Origin: Haloimpatiens sp042688525 | GTDB lineage: Bacteria; Bacillota; Clostridia; Clostridiales; Clostridiaceae | Assembly (NCBI RefSeq): GCF_042688525.2 | Contig: NZ_JBHWAB010000002.1 | Coordinates: 123,241-187,240 of the forward strand | Direction of reading: 5' to 3' | Length of the DNA: 64,000 nt | Part shown: in pieces, positions 18,384 through 27,568 of the stretch | Layout: each line of letters begins with the position of its first letter | Position numbering within the stretch: the stretch's first letter is position 1 | Notes under the pieces: model-generated | Databases searched by the model: none | Told to the model about the DNA's origin: nothing | Seen by the model: only the letters and a program-made list of their open reading frames with translations | Translations under genes and position numbers: made by a program

Positions 18384-18941
18384 TTATTTTAGTATAAACT
18401 CTATATCTCTAGGATAATTGTATTTAGGTTTTATTTCTCCATATTTAAAGAATAGATCTTTTAGTAATTCTAATTCTTCTTGTGATTTAATAGCATATGA
18501 AGGTATAAATACATTATCTTTAGTAAAAGTTCTTATGAAAATATTATTATCAATAATATTAAAATCTTTAATACCTTTCCATTTAATTAATTCATAATTC
18601 ATAGAAGTATTTAACTTAATACCTGAATTATTAATCTCTAATGTAATTTGATTAAATAAGTATTTTTTCTTATGATCATAATATACTTTTACTATTTGAT
18701 TATGAAATTTATTAATATATATCTTTTTTCTAAAAACAAATATAATTATTCCTACAATAATGAGACCTATAAAAACTTTAAACTTTATCCTGTATTCTAC
18801 TAATACCAAAATCAATATACTAATTAAGAAATATAATATTCTCATTTTAGTTGAAAATTTTTTATATTTTAAAGTACTTAAAATATGTTGCTCATGAAAG
18901 TTTAAAAGTTGTTCTTTAGTTATAGTATAATTTAAAGTCAT
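18384..18941 (-). CDS. YcxB-like membrane protein, tandem paralogue
   Basis: 185 residues sharing the same plan as 17798-18352: start N-Y-T-I-T-K-E-Q-L-L-N-F-H, two membrane segments, I-K-W-K-G-I-K-D-F, F-I-P-S-Y-A-I and a matching end Y-P-R-D-I-E-F-I. The pair arose by tandem duplication and is clearly diverged. Confidence 0.75.
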   Translation of the reverse strand: MTLNYTITKEQLLNFHEQHILSTLKYKKFSTKMRILYFLISILILVLVEYRIKFKVFIGLIIVGIIIFVFRKKIYINKFHNQIVKVYYDHKKKYLFNQITLEINNSGIKLNTSMNYELIKWKGIKDFNIIDNNIFIRTFTKDNVFIPSYAIKSQEELELLKDLFFKYGEIKPKYNYPRDIEFILK

Positions 18942-19075
18942 TAAATCACCTTCTTTACATAATCTATGTAATATCTATCTTATATAATTATAGCATTTTT
19001 AGAAATTAAAGGATATAATTGAATATATAGTTATAATGTAACATAACGAATAGTATACTGCATTGAAGTGGATAA

Positions 19076-19107
19076 TCTATAAGTATAGTAATATCAATAC
19101 TTATAGA
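19076..19107. terminator. Hairpin with T-rich tail
   Basis: TCTATAAGTAT / ATACTTATAGA around a ten-base loop, followed by CTATTTTTATTT on the plus strand. No plus-strand gene precedes it, so it may be a leader attenuator for 19167-19619 or a relic. Confidence 0.5.
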
Positions 19108-19166
19108 CTATTTTTATTTGTTTAAAATTGATTATAAATGTTAATATGGAAATTATAGAAGGTGTT

Positions 19167-19619
19167 ATGATGAAGAATTCAAGAAAAATTATTAGTATTA
19201 TTTTGATTTTTTTAGCAGTTGGTACAATCATATACATTATATTACCTAAAAGTGGATCTTTTAATGATTTGATATTAAGTCAATATAAAGAAAATAGTTT
19301 TGATGAGGCACTAATACTTACTCCAAGGGTAGATGGAAAGCGGAGGCAGATTATATGCAAAGACAAAAATAAAATTAATAAATTTTTGTCTTATTTAGAA
19401 AAAATAAAAATTATGGAATATAGAAAAAAGTTACCATATAACTATGGTGACATGTATATTTTAGATGTATATTTTAGATATGATGACAGCTTAAGCATAA
19501 AAATATATGATAAAGATTTAAATTTTATTGAAGTTAGTGATAAATATACTACTAAATGGTATAAAATCGTAAATGATAAATTTGATATGAAATTTATTAA
19601 GCAATTTTTACAAAATTAA
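19167..19619 (+). CDS. Membrane-anchored hypothetical protein
   Basis: About 150 residues. Start at ATG 19167 or the adjacent ATG 19170, after GAAGGTG; a further ATG upstream lacks a ribosome site. One membrane segment near residues 7-26, then an extracytoplasmic domain with L-T-P-R-V-D-G-K-R-R-Q-I-I-C and K-W-Y-K-I. Resembles small DUF5301-type lipoprotein-like domains only in general pattern. Not assigned. Confidence 0.6.
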   Translation: MMKNSRKIISIILIFLAVGTIIYIILPKSGSFNDLILSQYKENSFDEALILTPRVDGKRRQIICKDKNKINKFLSYLEKIKIMEYRKKLPYNYGDMYILDVYFRYDDSLSIKIYDKDLNFIEVSDKYTTKWYKIVNDKFDMKFIKQFLQN

Positions 19620-19640
19620 TCATATACAAAAATTCATTAA

Positions 19641-19897
19641 CTCAACTTTCGCAGTTGAAAAACAACCGCTGCGATAAATGATATCTTGCTCAGAAACCTT
19701 TCACTTCAGTAACAAGTTCTAAGCTTTACTCCTATTGAAAAAAGATTTTTTAATTAATATTCCATAGGAATCAGTAATTAAAAAATAACTTTTTTCAAAT
19801 TCGTAAAGCTAAGAACTTGTAAACTTTGTTCAAATGTTTCTTACGCAATATACCATTTATCTTCGCTAGGTAATATTTTTGTCCTGTGAAAGTTGAG
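19641..19897. repeat. Full-length palindromic MITE (257 bp)
   Basis: Ends CTCAACTTTCGCAG and CCTGTGAAAGTTGAG. The two halves are extensive inverted repeats through ATGATATCTTGC and GCAATATACCAT and meet in an A/T-rich centre. Nearly identical to copies at 55417-55672 and 60260-60516. No coding capacity. Confidence 0.85.
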
Positions 19898-20033
19898 TTA
19901 TTAATATATAAACGATAGTATTAGTTATTGGAAATTATTTATTTTACATCAAAACAAAAAGACACTATTCTCTGTTATAGATTTTATAATCTAAGTAGAA
20001 GGATTTTTTTGTACTCAAAATAGAGAAAATGCT

Positions 20034-20087
20034 ATTTCATCCAGAGACATGTCCACTTTCTGGCATGGATATATCTCTGGATGAAAT
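20034..20087. other. Long hairpin downstream of the HipA-like gene
   Basis: ATTTCATCCAGAGA pairs with TCTCTGGATGAAAT, with a partly paired interior (ATGTCC/GGATAT) and a ten-base loop. It lies 30 bases beyond the stop of the minus-strand gene 20117-21289, without a long T tract. Probably its terminator or 3'-end stabiliser. Confidence 0.55.
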
Positions 20088-20116
20088 ATAAACTTTTAGT
20101 TGTACTAAAAATAATG

Positions 20117-21289
20117 TTAAATAGAATCTATAATATCACATCTAGTAAGAACTAATTTTTTTATACCTTCTTTGTACCATTTAGGACAATTAAACCAATT
20201 TATATTATCTAATTCTAATCTTAAAACTTTACTCCAATGTTTATATCTTTTTTTATCTTTATTTACGACATAACGAGCTAAAGCCATATTTTTTGTATTA
20301 AAACTTGGATGGTGCTCTGAATACTGAGCTAAGTTTTTACTAAAATCATCTTCTAAAGCATTAGACATTAAAGAATATCCTTGATCAAATAATGGTGCAA
20401 ATGATATTAATTTTTGAGTATTATTATCTATAAGAAATCCAAAATTACCTAAATGTCTATCTTTATTTTCAATTATATAATCAAATACTATCATATCTAA
20501 AAAATCTCTTTTAAACTCTTCAAAAAGCCAATCTATAATATTTGTAAATGTCCAATTAGTTCTATTTGCAGTTTTGATTTCTAGAAAATATTTTATTGGC
20601 AAATATCCTATGTTTTTAGTTGTGAAAATTTCACATACTGAACAATTTTGATTATGCCATGTATCTGTCCAATAAGGTATACAATTTACTTTCAGTATTT
20701 TACCTATTTCACTTGCTATACCTTCTGCAAAATGTTCTTTATCCAAATTTGCAGCACCTATATTACCTCTTTTATAAAGTAGAAGCTTATGATTTATCCT
20801 TCTCCATGCCTTATTCATAACTCCTTGTGTTGTAAGCTCTGGTGATGAAAACTTAGGTGTATTTACTGTACCACCTAAACTAGTAGCATTACCAAAAAAG
20901 GTTACAAGTCCTAAAGCCTCTTCAAATTTATTATCATATAAATTATATTTAGTCCAACACAAATCATTAGGATACATATATTTAGTATCTACAGGTTTTA
21001 TCCAATAACTATCATTTAAACTAAATCCATTATTTATTTTTAAATAATCTAAAGCAGTTGGTTTTTCACTTAGCTCTAAAGCCTTTTGCAATTTTTCCAA
21101 ATGATTTCTATTTGTTGGTATTACTCTACTTTTAAACCAAGTATTTAAATCACCTACATTATGTTTTAAAATATATGGAATCATATCTTTTTTATATACT
21201 TCTAAAATAGGATATTGACCATTTATGTTTAATTCATCACTGAATAATAATACCTCTGTATCTTTATTCATAACATAAAATTCACTCAT
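20117..21289 (-). CDS. HipA-like protein kinase, stand-alone
   Basis: 390 residues. The C-terminal half carries the HipA/PI3-4-like kinase signature: D-Y-I-I-E-N-K-D-R-H-L-G-N-F-G (catalytic Asp, Asn) near 272-287 and P-L-F-D-Q-G metal-binding Asp near 302. In HipBA systems HipA phosphorylates glutamyl-tRNA synthetase and is silenced by HipB. Here no HipB-like HTH gene is adjacent, as in several clostridial solitary HipA-domain proteins. Substrate unknown. Confidence 0.8.
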   Translation of the reverse strand: MSEFYVMNKDTEVLLFSDELNINGQYPILEVYKKDMIPYILKHNVGDLNTWFKSRVIPTNRNHLEKLQKALELSEKPTALDYLKINNGFSLNDSYWIKPVDTKYMYPNDLCWTKYNLYDNKFEEALGLVTFFGNATSLGGTVNTPKFSSPELTTQGVMNKAWRRINHKLLLYKRGNIGAANLDKEHFAEGIASEIGKILKVNCIPYWTDTWHNQNCSVCEIFTTKNIGYLPIKYFLEIKTANRTNWTFTNIIDWLFEEFKRDFLDMIVFDYIIENKDRHLGNFGFLIDNNTQKLISFAPLFDQGYSLMSNALEDDFSKNLAQYSEHHPSFNTKNMALARYVVNKDKKRYKHWSKVLRLELDNINWFNCPKWYKEGIKKLVLTRCDIIDSI

Positions 21290-21301
21290 AAGCTCACATC
21301 C

Positions 21302-21589
21302 TTTCTATCCCATTTATATTATCACCATTTTTGTTTTATTTGTATACTTATTAAGTATATCATGTGAACTACTACACCCACAATGAAATAACTCTTTTAA
21401 ATTCTCTATCTTCCCTATTTACATAATAAAGAAAAAGTGCTATATTATATGTGTACTATTTAATATAGTACACATAATACACGTTAACTAATAAAGATTT
21501 TATGCTGCAGTAAAATTATTCAAAACATCAATGCTGTTAGAAAGCTGATACAAAATTGTAAACAAGACTACAAAATTGGAGGTGAAAAC
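21302..21589. other. Leader region of the GntR operon
   Basis: Divergent spacer holding the promoter/operator at 21418-21473. After it comes an A-rich leader of about 115 bases before the TTG start of the GntR gene. No small gene seen. Confidence 0.5.
21418..21473 (+). promoter_or_regulatory. Sigma-A promoter with GntR/YtrA-type operator
   Basis: -35 TTTACA (21418-21423), 17-base spacer, -10 TATATT (21441-21446). The palindrome GTGTACTAT-N5-ATAGTACAC (21451-21473) covers the expected start site. It fits the YtrA subfamily operator pattern GTGTA-N-TACAC, and the operon's first gene is a YtrA-type repressor, so autoregulation is likely. Almost the same block recurs at 50918-50973. Confidence 0.85.
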
Positions 21590-21961
21590 TTGATAAAGAT
21601 TGATAGTAGAAGTAGTAAACCAATCTATGAACAAATCATTGAAAAAATAAAAGAAGATATTCTTAAAGGCATATTAAAGCCCGGAGACAAATTGCCTTCG
21701 GTGAGAGAACTTTCATCTATGATAACAATCAATCCAAATACTATAAGTAAAGCTTATAAGGAGTTGGAAAGAATGAAGGTAATTGAAGTTATGAGAGGGA
21801 AGGGAACTTTTGTGGCACAAAATTATAAACCTGTTATGAATGAAGAAAAAATGAATGAAATGAAAGAACATATAAAAAAAATAATTATAGAAGCACACTA
21901 TATTGGTGTTTCAAAAGATGACTTAATAGAAATTATGAATGAAATTTATAAAGAATTCTAA
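21590..21961 (+). CDS. GntR-family (YtrA-type) transcriptional regulator
   Basis: 123 residues from TTG 21590, GGAGGTG seven bases upstream. Residues 8-75 form the GntR winged helix (S-K-P-I-Y-E-Q-I, G-D-K-L-P-S-V-R-E-L, T-I-S-K-A-Y, G-K-G-T-F-V). The short C-terminus of about 45 residues has no large effector domain, which marks the YtrA subgroup. These repress ABC-transporter operons induced by cell-wall antibiotics. It precedes an ATPase and a permease in one operon. Confidence 0.92.
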   Translation: MIKIDSRSSKPIYEQIIEKIKEDILKGILKPGDKLPSVRELSSMITINPNTISKAYKELERMKVIEVMRGKGTFVAQNYKPVMNEEKMNEMKEHIKKIIIEAHYIGVSKDDLIEIMNEIYKEF

Positions 21962-22006
21962 AAAGGAGTCTTCATAAAAAAAGTTATATAAAAGGAGGCT
22001 TGTATT

Positions 22007-22897
22007 TTGATAGATATAAGTAATGTGAGTAAAAAAATAGATGATAAATATATTATCAAAGATATAAATTTACATGTAAACAAAGGAAGTATCTTTGGAA
22101 TAATTGGGGAAAATGGTGCAGGAAAAACTACACTTATAAAGTGTCTTACAGGCATTTATAAGGTTACTGAAGGAAGCATTAAAATTAATGGTGAAGAAGT
22201 TTTTGATAATAACAATGTAAAACAAATCATAGGATATGTATCTGATGAAAATCAATATTTCTCATTCTTTAGAGTGAGTCAGCTTGTGGAATTATACAAT
22301 AAAACTTACACTAATTTCTCAATGGAAAGATTCTATGAGCTTAATAAAAAATTTAAAATACCTGAGAGAAAAAGGATAAGAGAACTTTCAAAAGGTATGA
22401 AAATGAGGACCTCTTTACTTTTAAATTTAAGTATACAGCCCCAGGTTTTAATATTAGATGAACCAACATCAGGACTTGATGCTGTGGTCCAAAAAGAAGT
22501 TTTAAATATTATCTTAGATGAAGTAGCTTTAAAAGAGGTAACCGTGTTTGTTTCATCACATTATCTAGATCATATTGAAAGAATTTGTGATAATATAGCG
22601 ATTATAAAAAATGGTGAAATGAAACTTATAAACTCTATGGAACAGGTTAAGAACAGTATAAAAAAACTTCAAGTAGTTTTTAAAGATAATAAAGTTCCAA
22701 AGAAAGATTTATCTTTACTTGATAATGTAATTAAAGTTGAAAATATAGGAAGGGTAAACTATATAGTAACTAAAAATTACACAAAAGATTTTGAGAAAAA
22801 GTTATATGATATGGGAGCTGACTTCATAGAAGTTGTAGATATGAGTCTTGAAGATATTTTTATATATTTAGTAGAGGGGGAAGAAAAACATGAATAA
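22007..22897 (+). CDS. ABC transporter ATP-binding protein (YtrB-like)
   Basis: 296 residues from TTG 22007 with AAAGGAGG eight bases upstream. Walker A G-E-N-G-A-G-K-T-T near 40; signature in L-S-K-G-M-K (a degenerate L-S-K-G-M form typical of this subgroup); Walker B V-L-I-L-D-E-P-T; H-loop S-S-H-Y. Overlaps the permease by eight bases. Member of the GntR-regulated cassette, presumably antibiotic-responsive export. Confidence 0.9.
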   Translation: MIDISNVSKKIDDKYIIKDINLHVNKGSIFGIIGENGAGKTTLIKCLTGIYKVTEGSIKINGEEVFDNNNVKQIIGYVSDENQYFSFFRVSQLVELYNKTYTNFSMERFYELNKKFKIPERKRIRELSKGMKMRTSLLLNLSIQPQVLILDEPTSGLDAVVQKEVLNIILDEVALKEVTVFVSSHYLDHIERICDNIAIIKNGEMKLINSMEQVKNSIKKLQVVFKDNKVPKKDLSLLDNVIKVENIGRVNYIVTKNYTKDFEKKLYDMGADFIEVVDMSLEDIFIYLVEGEEKHE

Positions 22898-23945
22898 AAT
22901 TATAAATAAATCCCTTTTCTATAAGGAATGGATAAATGTAAAATATATTACTATTTTAACTACTTTGATACTTTTATATTTTAAATTTTTCGGTGTTATA
23001 TCAGAGCTAAATCTAAATAAAATGAATATAAAAGAAAATGGAGAAATATGGACTAACAGATGGTTTAACAATGGACTTTTTGTAAGGTTTTCTTATTTTT
23101 ATGTAATGGTATTTATAATTATATTATTAGCTATAGTTCTATTTTTAGGTGAAAAGAATAGTCAAACACAAGGATTTATAGCATCAATGCCATTTACAAG
23201 AAAAGAGATAATAATTAATAAATGGATTGTTGGAACTTTTAGTATAGTAATAAGTTTTGGAATAACATACATTGCTTTAAGCTTGTTTTATGCTGCTAAT
23301 TTAAATGCTATTGACACTACTTTAAATCCATATTCTGATATAGTTAAATGGTTTTTTATAGATGTGTTTCAATATGTGTGTATTTTTACTTTTATAATGT
23401 TTATGCAAACAATCATGGGAAACAGTATAGTATCAAGTATAGTAGGGGGTATAATACTTTTAGTACCTTATTTTATAATAGGAATATTAAATGAGATTGC
23501 ATATAAAACAATAGAATTTCAAGAAAATAATTATATATGTTCAATCTTTGCAAAATTAAAAGCATGGCTAACTATTTATCAATATAATTTTCCTCAACAG
23601 GAGTGGTATGATAATGGGAAAGATATGTTCAGAACCTTTTATTATACTAATTATGAATTAAAATTAGTAATACTATTTATATTAACATGTTTATTCTTAT
23701 ATCTAGCTTATGTATTTTATAAGAAGAGAAATTTAGAATATAATTTAAGACTTTTGGCATTCAAAAAACTTGAGCCTGTGTTTATGTGCGGCTTTACAGT
23801 ATGTGCAGGACTTTTTATTGGAGCTATTTTGGGATTTGGATATTCAAGTAATCTTAATATGTTTTGGCTCTTCACAATAACAGGATGCATAGCTGGGTAT
23901 TTTATTTCTAAAATTTTAGTTAAGACGCTTTCATGGGGTAAATAA
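22890..23945 (+). CDS. ABC-2 type permease
   Basis: 351 residues with about seven to eight membrane segments. The first lies near 18-35, followed by an outside loop with E-I-W-T-N-R-W-F, and clusters follow at 70-90, 110-135, 150-190 and 255-345. Start overlaps the ATPase gene. Pairs with 22007-22897; the substrate cannot be deduced. Confidence 0.85.
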   Translation: MNKIINKSLFYKEWINVKYITILTTLILLYFKFFGVISELNLNKMNIKENGEIWTNRWFNNGLFVRFSYFYVMVFIIILLAIVLFLGEKNSQTQGFIASMPFTRKEIIINKWIVGTFSIVISFGITYIALSLFYAANLNAIDTTLNPYSDIVKWFFIDVFQYVCIFTFIMFMQTIMGNSIVSSIVGGIILLVPYFIIGILNEIAYKTIEFQENNYICSIFAKLKAWLTIYQYNFPQQEWYDNGKDMFRTFYYTNYELKLVILFILTCLFLYLAYVFYKKRNLEYNLRLLAFKKLEPVFMCGFTVCAGLFIGAILGFGYSSNLNMFWLFTITGCIAGYFISKILVKTLSWGK

Positions 23946-23967
23946 TAAACTCAAATTGTTTTGTTTC

Positions 23968-24006
23968 TTCTTCGCTAGGCAACATTTTTTCACTATAAAA
24001 GTTGAG
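23968..24006. repeat. MITE end fragment
   Basis: CTTCGCTAGGCAACATTTTT followed by CACTATAAAAGTTGAG matches the right end of the family (compare 19861-19897). Only one end remains. Confidence 0.6.
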
Positions 24007-24083
24007 CTAGCTATCAATTATTTGACGCTGTAGTAAATATTTTGATATAATAATTTTATAATAATAGAATTGAAGGTGTTGAA

Positions 24084-24182
24084 ATGAAAGGTTATATAAA
24101 CAAATACCTTGTAATTGTTACAGGGAACTGCTCCGTACAAATTAAAAGTAAAAGATATATCGGTACTTTGTTCGGAGCCTAA
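24084..24182 (+). CDS. Possible small ORF of 32 residues
   Basis: ATG nine bases after GAAGGTG; the product starts MKGYINKYLVIVTGN and ends Y-I-G-T-L-F-G-A. Part of it lies in an inverted repeat (CTCCGTAC / GTAC..CGGAG). Could be a small peptide gene or chance. No neighbour supports a role. Confidence 0.25.
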   Translation: MKGYINKYLVIVTGNCSVQIKSKRYIGTLFGA

Positions 24183-24217
24183 TATTTGGATACCGATGGT
24201 AATTGAAAATTTAATTT

Positions 24218-24474
24218 TTAACTTTTATGGGTAGAATAATCGCTGCGGCAAATTATATATTGCTCTAAAACTTTTCACTTCACAAAGTAATTCTAAGGTC
24301 TAAAAATTTATTATTACTAAAAAACTCAAACTCGCTACACTCAAACAATGAGTTTTTCTTAACGTAACAATAAATTTTTAGACCAAGAATTACTAATGTT
24401 TGTTCAAATGTTTCTTACGCAATATATAATTTACCTCCGCTAGATAGTATTTTTATACTGATAAAGTTAAATTG
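24218..24474. repeat. Divergent full-size MITE with different centre
   Basis: Outer 100 bases on each side match the family (ATCGCTGCGGCAAAT, TGTTTGTTCAAATGTTTCTT). The middle is replaced by another palindrome around AAAAACTCAAACTCGCTACA. Many point changes, so probably old. Confidence 0.7.
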
Positions 24475-24564
24475 AAAATTAAAATGCATGCTTTAAAAAT
24501 TGAAAATAAGTATGCTTATTAATATTACCATCAAAACCTTATATTTCATACGTTTAAACTATAA

Positions 24565-24603
24565 AAAAGCTGCGGACAGTGTCTTTATGTCTGCAGCTTT
24601 TAT
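24565..24603 (+). terminator. Rho-independent terminator
   Basis: AAAAGCTGCGGACA / TGTCTGCAGCTTTT with an eight-base loop and a following TATTTGT. The gene it serves is not evident; it shields the ABC exporter at 24699 from upstream reading. Confidence 0.7.
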
Positions 24604-24698
24604 TTGTACATAAATAACTCAAAAACACTCATATCATTGTGTTTTCAAAATTTTAGACATTAATCTAAATAAAAAATAAGTAAAAAGAGGAGTTAATT

Positions 24699-26396
24699 AT
24701 GTTAAAAGGCGTATTAAAAAAATTCAAAAAAATATCAATTCTTTATATACTAAATGGAGTTATTCAAATTTTAGCGGCATCCCTAAGTGTAGTATATCTT
24801 CAAAAAATAATAGATAAAATTCCAGGAACAAAAAGTTACAGCAATATATTAACCTTACTCATATCCTATGGACTTTTATTACTTTTAGATTGTGTATTAT
24901 CCTATGTAGACGAATATCCAAATAGAATGTTGTCAAATGGCATATATCAAGAACTTAAAATATTAGCTTTAAAGAAAATATCAAGAATAAGCTATTCAGA
25001 ATATCAAAATTTAGGAACAGGAAAGCTTGTTCAGCTTGTAGAAAACGGAGCAAATGCAGGAAGAGAAATATTATTTGATTTTTATATGACTATTTTCAGA
25101 AGTCTTCTTCCTGAAATCATCATAAGCTTAATTTTCATAGGTAAATACAACATAAAAATAATGGCGGCTATATGCATTGGATATGTTTTTATATTTTTAA
25201 TCTCAAATAGACTAATGAAATATCTATACAAAATAAAAAACAGCATACTTACTTCTGAAGAATGGCTTTCAAAATATTTTGTAAGAGGATTTATGGAAGT
25301 AGTAGTATTTAGAATTAATAAAAGATTTGCAAGAGAAATAAACAAAATTGAAAAGACATCAATGAAAGTAGTAAAAACTAAAACTAAAATAAGAATGATA
25401 CATGAATTATTTTTTACACTATTTGCTTTAATTGTTATAGCTATAAAATTAGTTATTTTGTTTATTGGAGTAAATAAAGTTATAAAAGGTGAATCTACTG
25501 TAGGTACAATCATAGCCCTAATAGCCTTTGTAGATAAAATTTACACTCCTATAGCTATTTTTAATGTTATATTCATTGATTATAAATTAAACAAAATTGC
25601 TTTCAATAGATTTAGTGATTTTATAAATTTACCTGATGATGTTAATCTAAATAATGGTTATCATTTTAAAATAAATAATGGGGACATAGAATTTAAAAAT
25701 GTTTCATTCAAATATACTACTAGTAAAGTATTAAATGATATCAGTTTTAAAATAAAGGGAAATTCTTCTACAGCAATTGTTGGTACAAGTGGTGCTGGAA
25801 AATCAACTATAATAAAAATCATTTTAGGATTATTAAAATCAAACAGTGGTAATATTTTCGTTGATGGAAATGATTTAAATAATACATTATTAAATGAATA
25901 TTATGATCATATTTCCTACGTATCACAGGATGCACCAATTTTTGATGGAAGTTTGAGAGAAAACATTGTATTTGATGAAGATGTAAGTGATGATATAATA
26001 TATCATATTCTTGATGAAGTTAGATTAAAAGAATTTGTAATGGCACTACCAGATAAGCTAAATACAGAAGTAGGTGAAAGGGGACTTAAACTTTCTGGAG
26101 GGGAAAAACAGCGTCTTGCCTTTGCTAGAGTATTTTTCCAAAAATCTAAAATTGTTATCCTTGATGAACCAACTTCCGCATTGGACAGCATAACTGAACA
26201 TATTATCACAAATAATATGTTAAAAACTCTTAAAGGTAGAAATATTATTATAATTGCTCATAGGCTTAACACAATAAAAAATGTTGATAATATACTTGTT
26301 ATTGATAACGGAAAAGTGCATGAAAGCGGCTCCTTTGAATCTCTAATAAACAAGAACGGATTATTTAAAAAGCTGTGGAATAGCCAAGAAATATAA
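24699..26396 (+). CDS. ABC exporter (fused membrane and ATPase domains)
   Basis: 565 residues. Six membrane segments in residues 10-290, then an ATPase domain: Walker A G-T-S-G-A-G-K-S-T near 364, Q-loop Y-V-S-Q-D, signature L-S-G-G-E-K-Q-R near 464, Walker B V-I-L-D-E-P-T, H-loop I-A-H-R-L. AGAGGAG upstream. No peptidase C39 domain. Monocistronic; exports an unknown drug, lipid or peptide, probably as a homodimer. Confidence 0.9.
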   Translation: MLKGVLKKFKKISILYILNGVIQILAASLSVVYLQKIIDKIPGTKSYSNILTLLISYGLLLLLDCVLSYVDEYPNRMLSNGIYQELKILALKKISRISYSEYQNLGTGKLVQLVENGANAGREILFDFYMTIFRSLLPEIIISLIFIGKYNIKIMAAICIGYVFIFLISNRLMKYLYKIKNSILTSEEWLSKYFVRGFMEVVVFRINKRFAREINKIEKTSMKVVKTKTKIRMIHELFFTLFALIVIAIKLVILFIGVNKVIKGESTVGTIIALIAFVDKIYTPIAIFNVIFIDYKLNKIAFNRFSDFINLPDDVNLNNGYHFKINNGDIEFKNVSFKYTTSKVLNDISFKIKGNSSTAIVGTSGAGKSTIIKIILGLLKSNSGNIFVDGNDLNNTLLNEYYDHISYVSQDAPIFDGSLRENIVFDEDVSDDIIYHILDEVRLKEFVMALPDKLNTEVGERGLKLSGGEKQRLAFARVFFQKSKIVILDEPTSALDSITEHIITNNMLKTLKGRNIIIIAHRLNTIKNVDNILVIDNGKVHESGSFESLINKNGLFKKLWNSQEI

Positions 26397-26461
26397 GTTA
26401 ATAATATCTAATCATTTTAAAATATATATTAACAAATAAAAAGATTCCCCCCTAGTGTTTT

Positions 26462-26572
26462 CTCAATTTTCGCAGTAAAAAAATACTGCTTAGCGAAGGG
26501 AAATGATATATTGCGTAAGAAACATTTGAACAAAGTTTACAAGTTCTTAGCTTTACGAATTTGAAAAAAGTT
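26462..26572. repeat. MITE, left part interrupted by the IS element
   Basis: Begins CTCAATTTTCGCAG and runs to GAATTTGAAAAAAGTT, where the IS256-family element begins. The right part resumes at 30472. The last eight bases AAAAAGTT (26565-26572) are duplicated at 30472-30479. Confidence 0.9.
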
Positions 26573-26626
26573 GAGAACATGCACAGATTTGTGTAAAATG
26601 AAGTAGACAAGACTAAATTTATTTGG

Positions 26627-26660
26627 AAATTACTATAGGAAATTATTCCTGTAGTAATTT
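26627..26660. terminator. Hairpin at the 3' end of the IS element
   Basis: AAATTACTATAGGA / TCCTGTAGTAATTT, followed on the plus strand by TTATTTTTAG. Probably stops transcription entering the element from the left. Confidence 0.6.
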
Positions 26661-26774
26661 TTATTTTTAGGGGAATAACTAAATACTGAGAAAGTATAGC
26701 TTATGTATAATAGTATTATTTGTAATAATTATATTATTATTCATTTATACATAAAAAGGTACAAGCACTGTTAA

Positions 26775-27473
26775 TTAAATATATTTCTCAACTCTATCTT
26801 CAAACATTATAGTAAGTTGTGCTAATGTATTTGGCCAATTTGGAGAAGGTGATTTCCATTTGCGCATTATTTGTTCAGTAGCTAAATATAAGGCTTTACT
26901 AAGAGAATCTTCCGTAGGAAATACGGTTCGTATCTTAGTAAACTTTCTAAGTTGTCTGTTGAATCCTTCTAACGCATTAGTAGTATATATAATTTTTCTT
27001 ATTTCTGGAGCAAAGTTAAAATATGTGGATAAATTTTGCCAGTTGTTTCTCCATGATTGTATAACTATAGGATATTTATCTCCCCAGGTGTCCTCTAATG
27101 ATTGTAAGGCCTCAACGGCCATTTTCTCATTAACAGCTTTATATACACACTTTAAATCTTTCATAAAAACTTTTTTATCTTTAGATGGTATATATTTTAT
27201 AGAATTCCTTATTTGATGTATTATACAACTCTGGATATTAACTTCTGAAAAAACAGTTTTAATTGCATCAGGGAGTCCTTTAAGTCCATCCATACATGCT
27301 ATAATTATGTCCTTTACTCCTCTGTTTTTAAGATCATTGCACACTGATAACCAAAATTTAGCTCCTTCATGTTCTCCAACCCATATTCCTAATATGTCTT
27401 TATATCCTTTTACGTCTAGAGCCATACAAATATAAGCTGCTTTGGTAACAATCCTGTGTTCATCTCTTACTTT
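26775..27473 (-). CDS. IS256-family transposase, 3' exon
   Basis: 232 codons plus stop. Begins K-V-R-D-E-H-R-I-V-T-K-A-A-Y directly after the intron end at 27474 and continues in the frame of the 5' exon (29832-30359). Contains the A-L-D-V-K-G-Y-K-D-I-L-G-I-W-V-G-E-H-E-G region, the I-I-A-C-M-D-G-L-K-G-L-P-D-A-I motif with catalytic Asp, and T-N-A-L-E-G-F-N-R-Q-L-R with catalytic Glu (DDE of the Mutator-like/IS256 class). Spliced product is 408 residues, normal for the family. Confidence 0.9.
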   Translation of the reverse strand, partial: KVRDEHRIVTKAAYICMALDVKGYKDILGIWVGEHEGAKFWLSVCNDLKNRGVKDIIIACMDGLKGLPDAIKTVFSEVNIQSCIIHQIRNSIKYIPSKDKKVFMKDLKCVYKAVNEKMAVEALQSLEDTWGDKYPIVIQSWRNNWQNLSTYFNFAPEIRKIIYTTNALEGFNRQLRKFTKIRTVFPTEDSLSKALYLATEQIMRKWKSPSPNWPNTLAQLTIMFEDRVEKYI

Positions 27474-27514
27474 GTCGGGTAAGAAAGTGCCATTGCTGAC
27501 ACTCCCTCCCCTAA

Positions 27515-27548
27515 GAACCGTACATGATAATTTTCCATCATACGGCTC
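27515..27548 (-). ncRNA. Group II intron domain V
   Basis: Minus strand GAGCCGTATGATG, then GAAA, then a stem closing with TACGGTTC: the 34-nt catalytic hairpin of group II introns, 41 bases from the 3' splice site. Confidence 0.92.
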
Positions 27549-27568
27549 AAGCTTCTTTAAGCTCTTTA

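Larger units (their letters stand above)
23946..24698. other. Non-coding stretch with MITE relics
   Basis: 750 bases without a secure gene. From left to right: a MITE end relic (23968-24006), a possible 32-codon ORF (24084-24182), a divergent full-size MITE (24218-24474) and a terminator (24565-24603). Confidence 0.6.
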
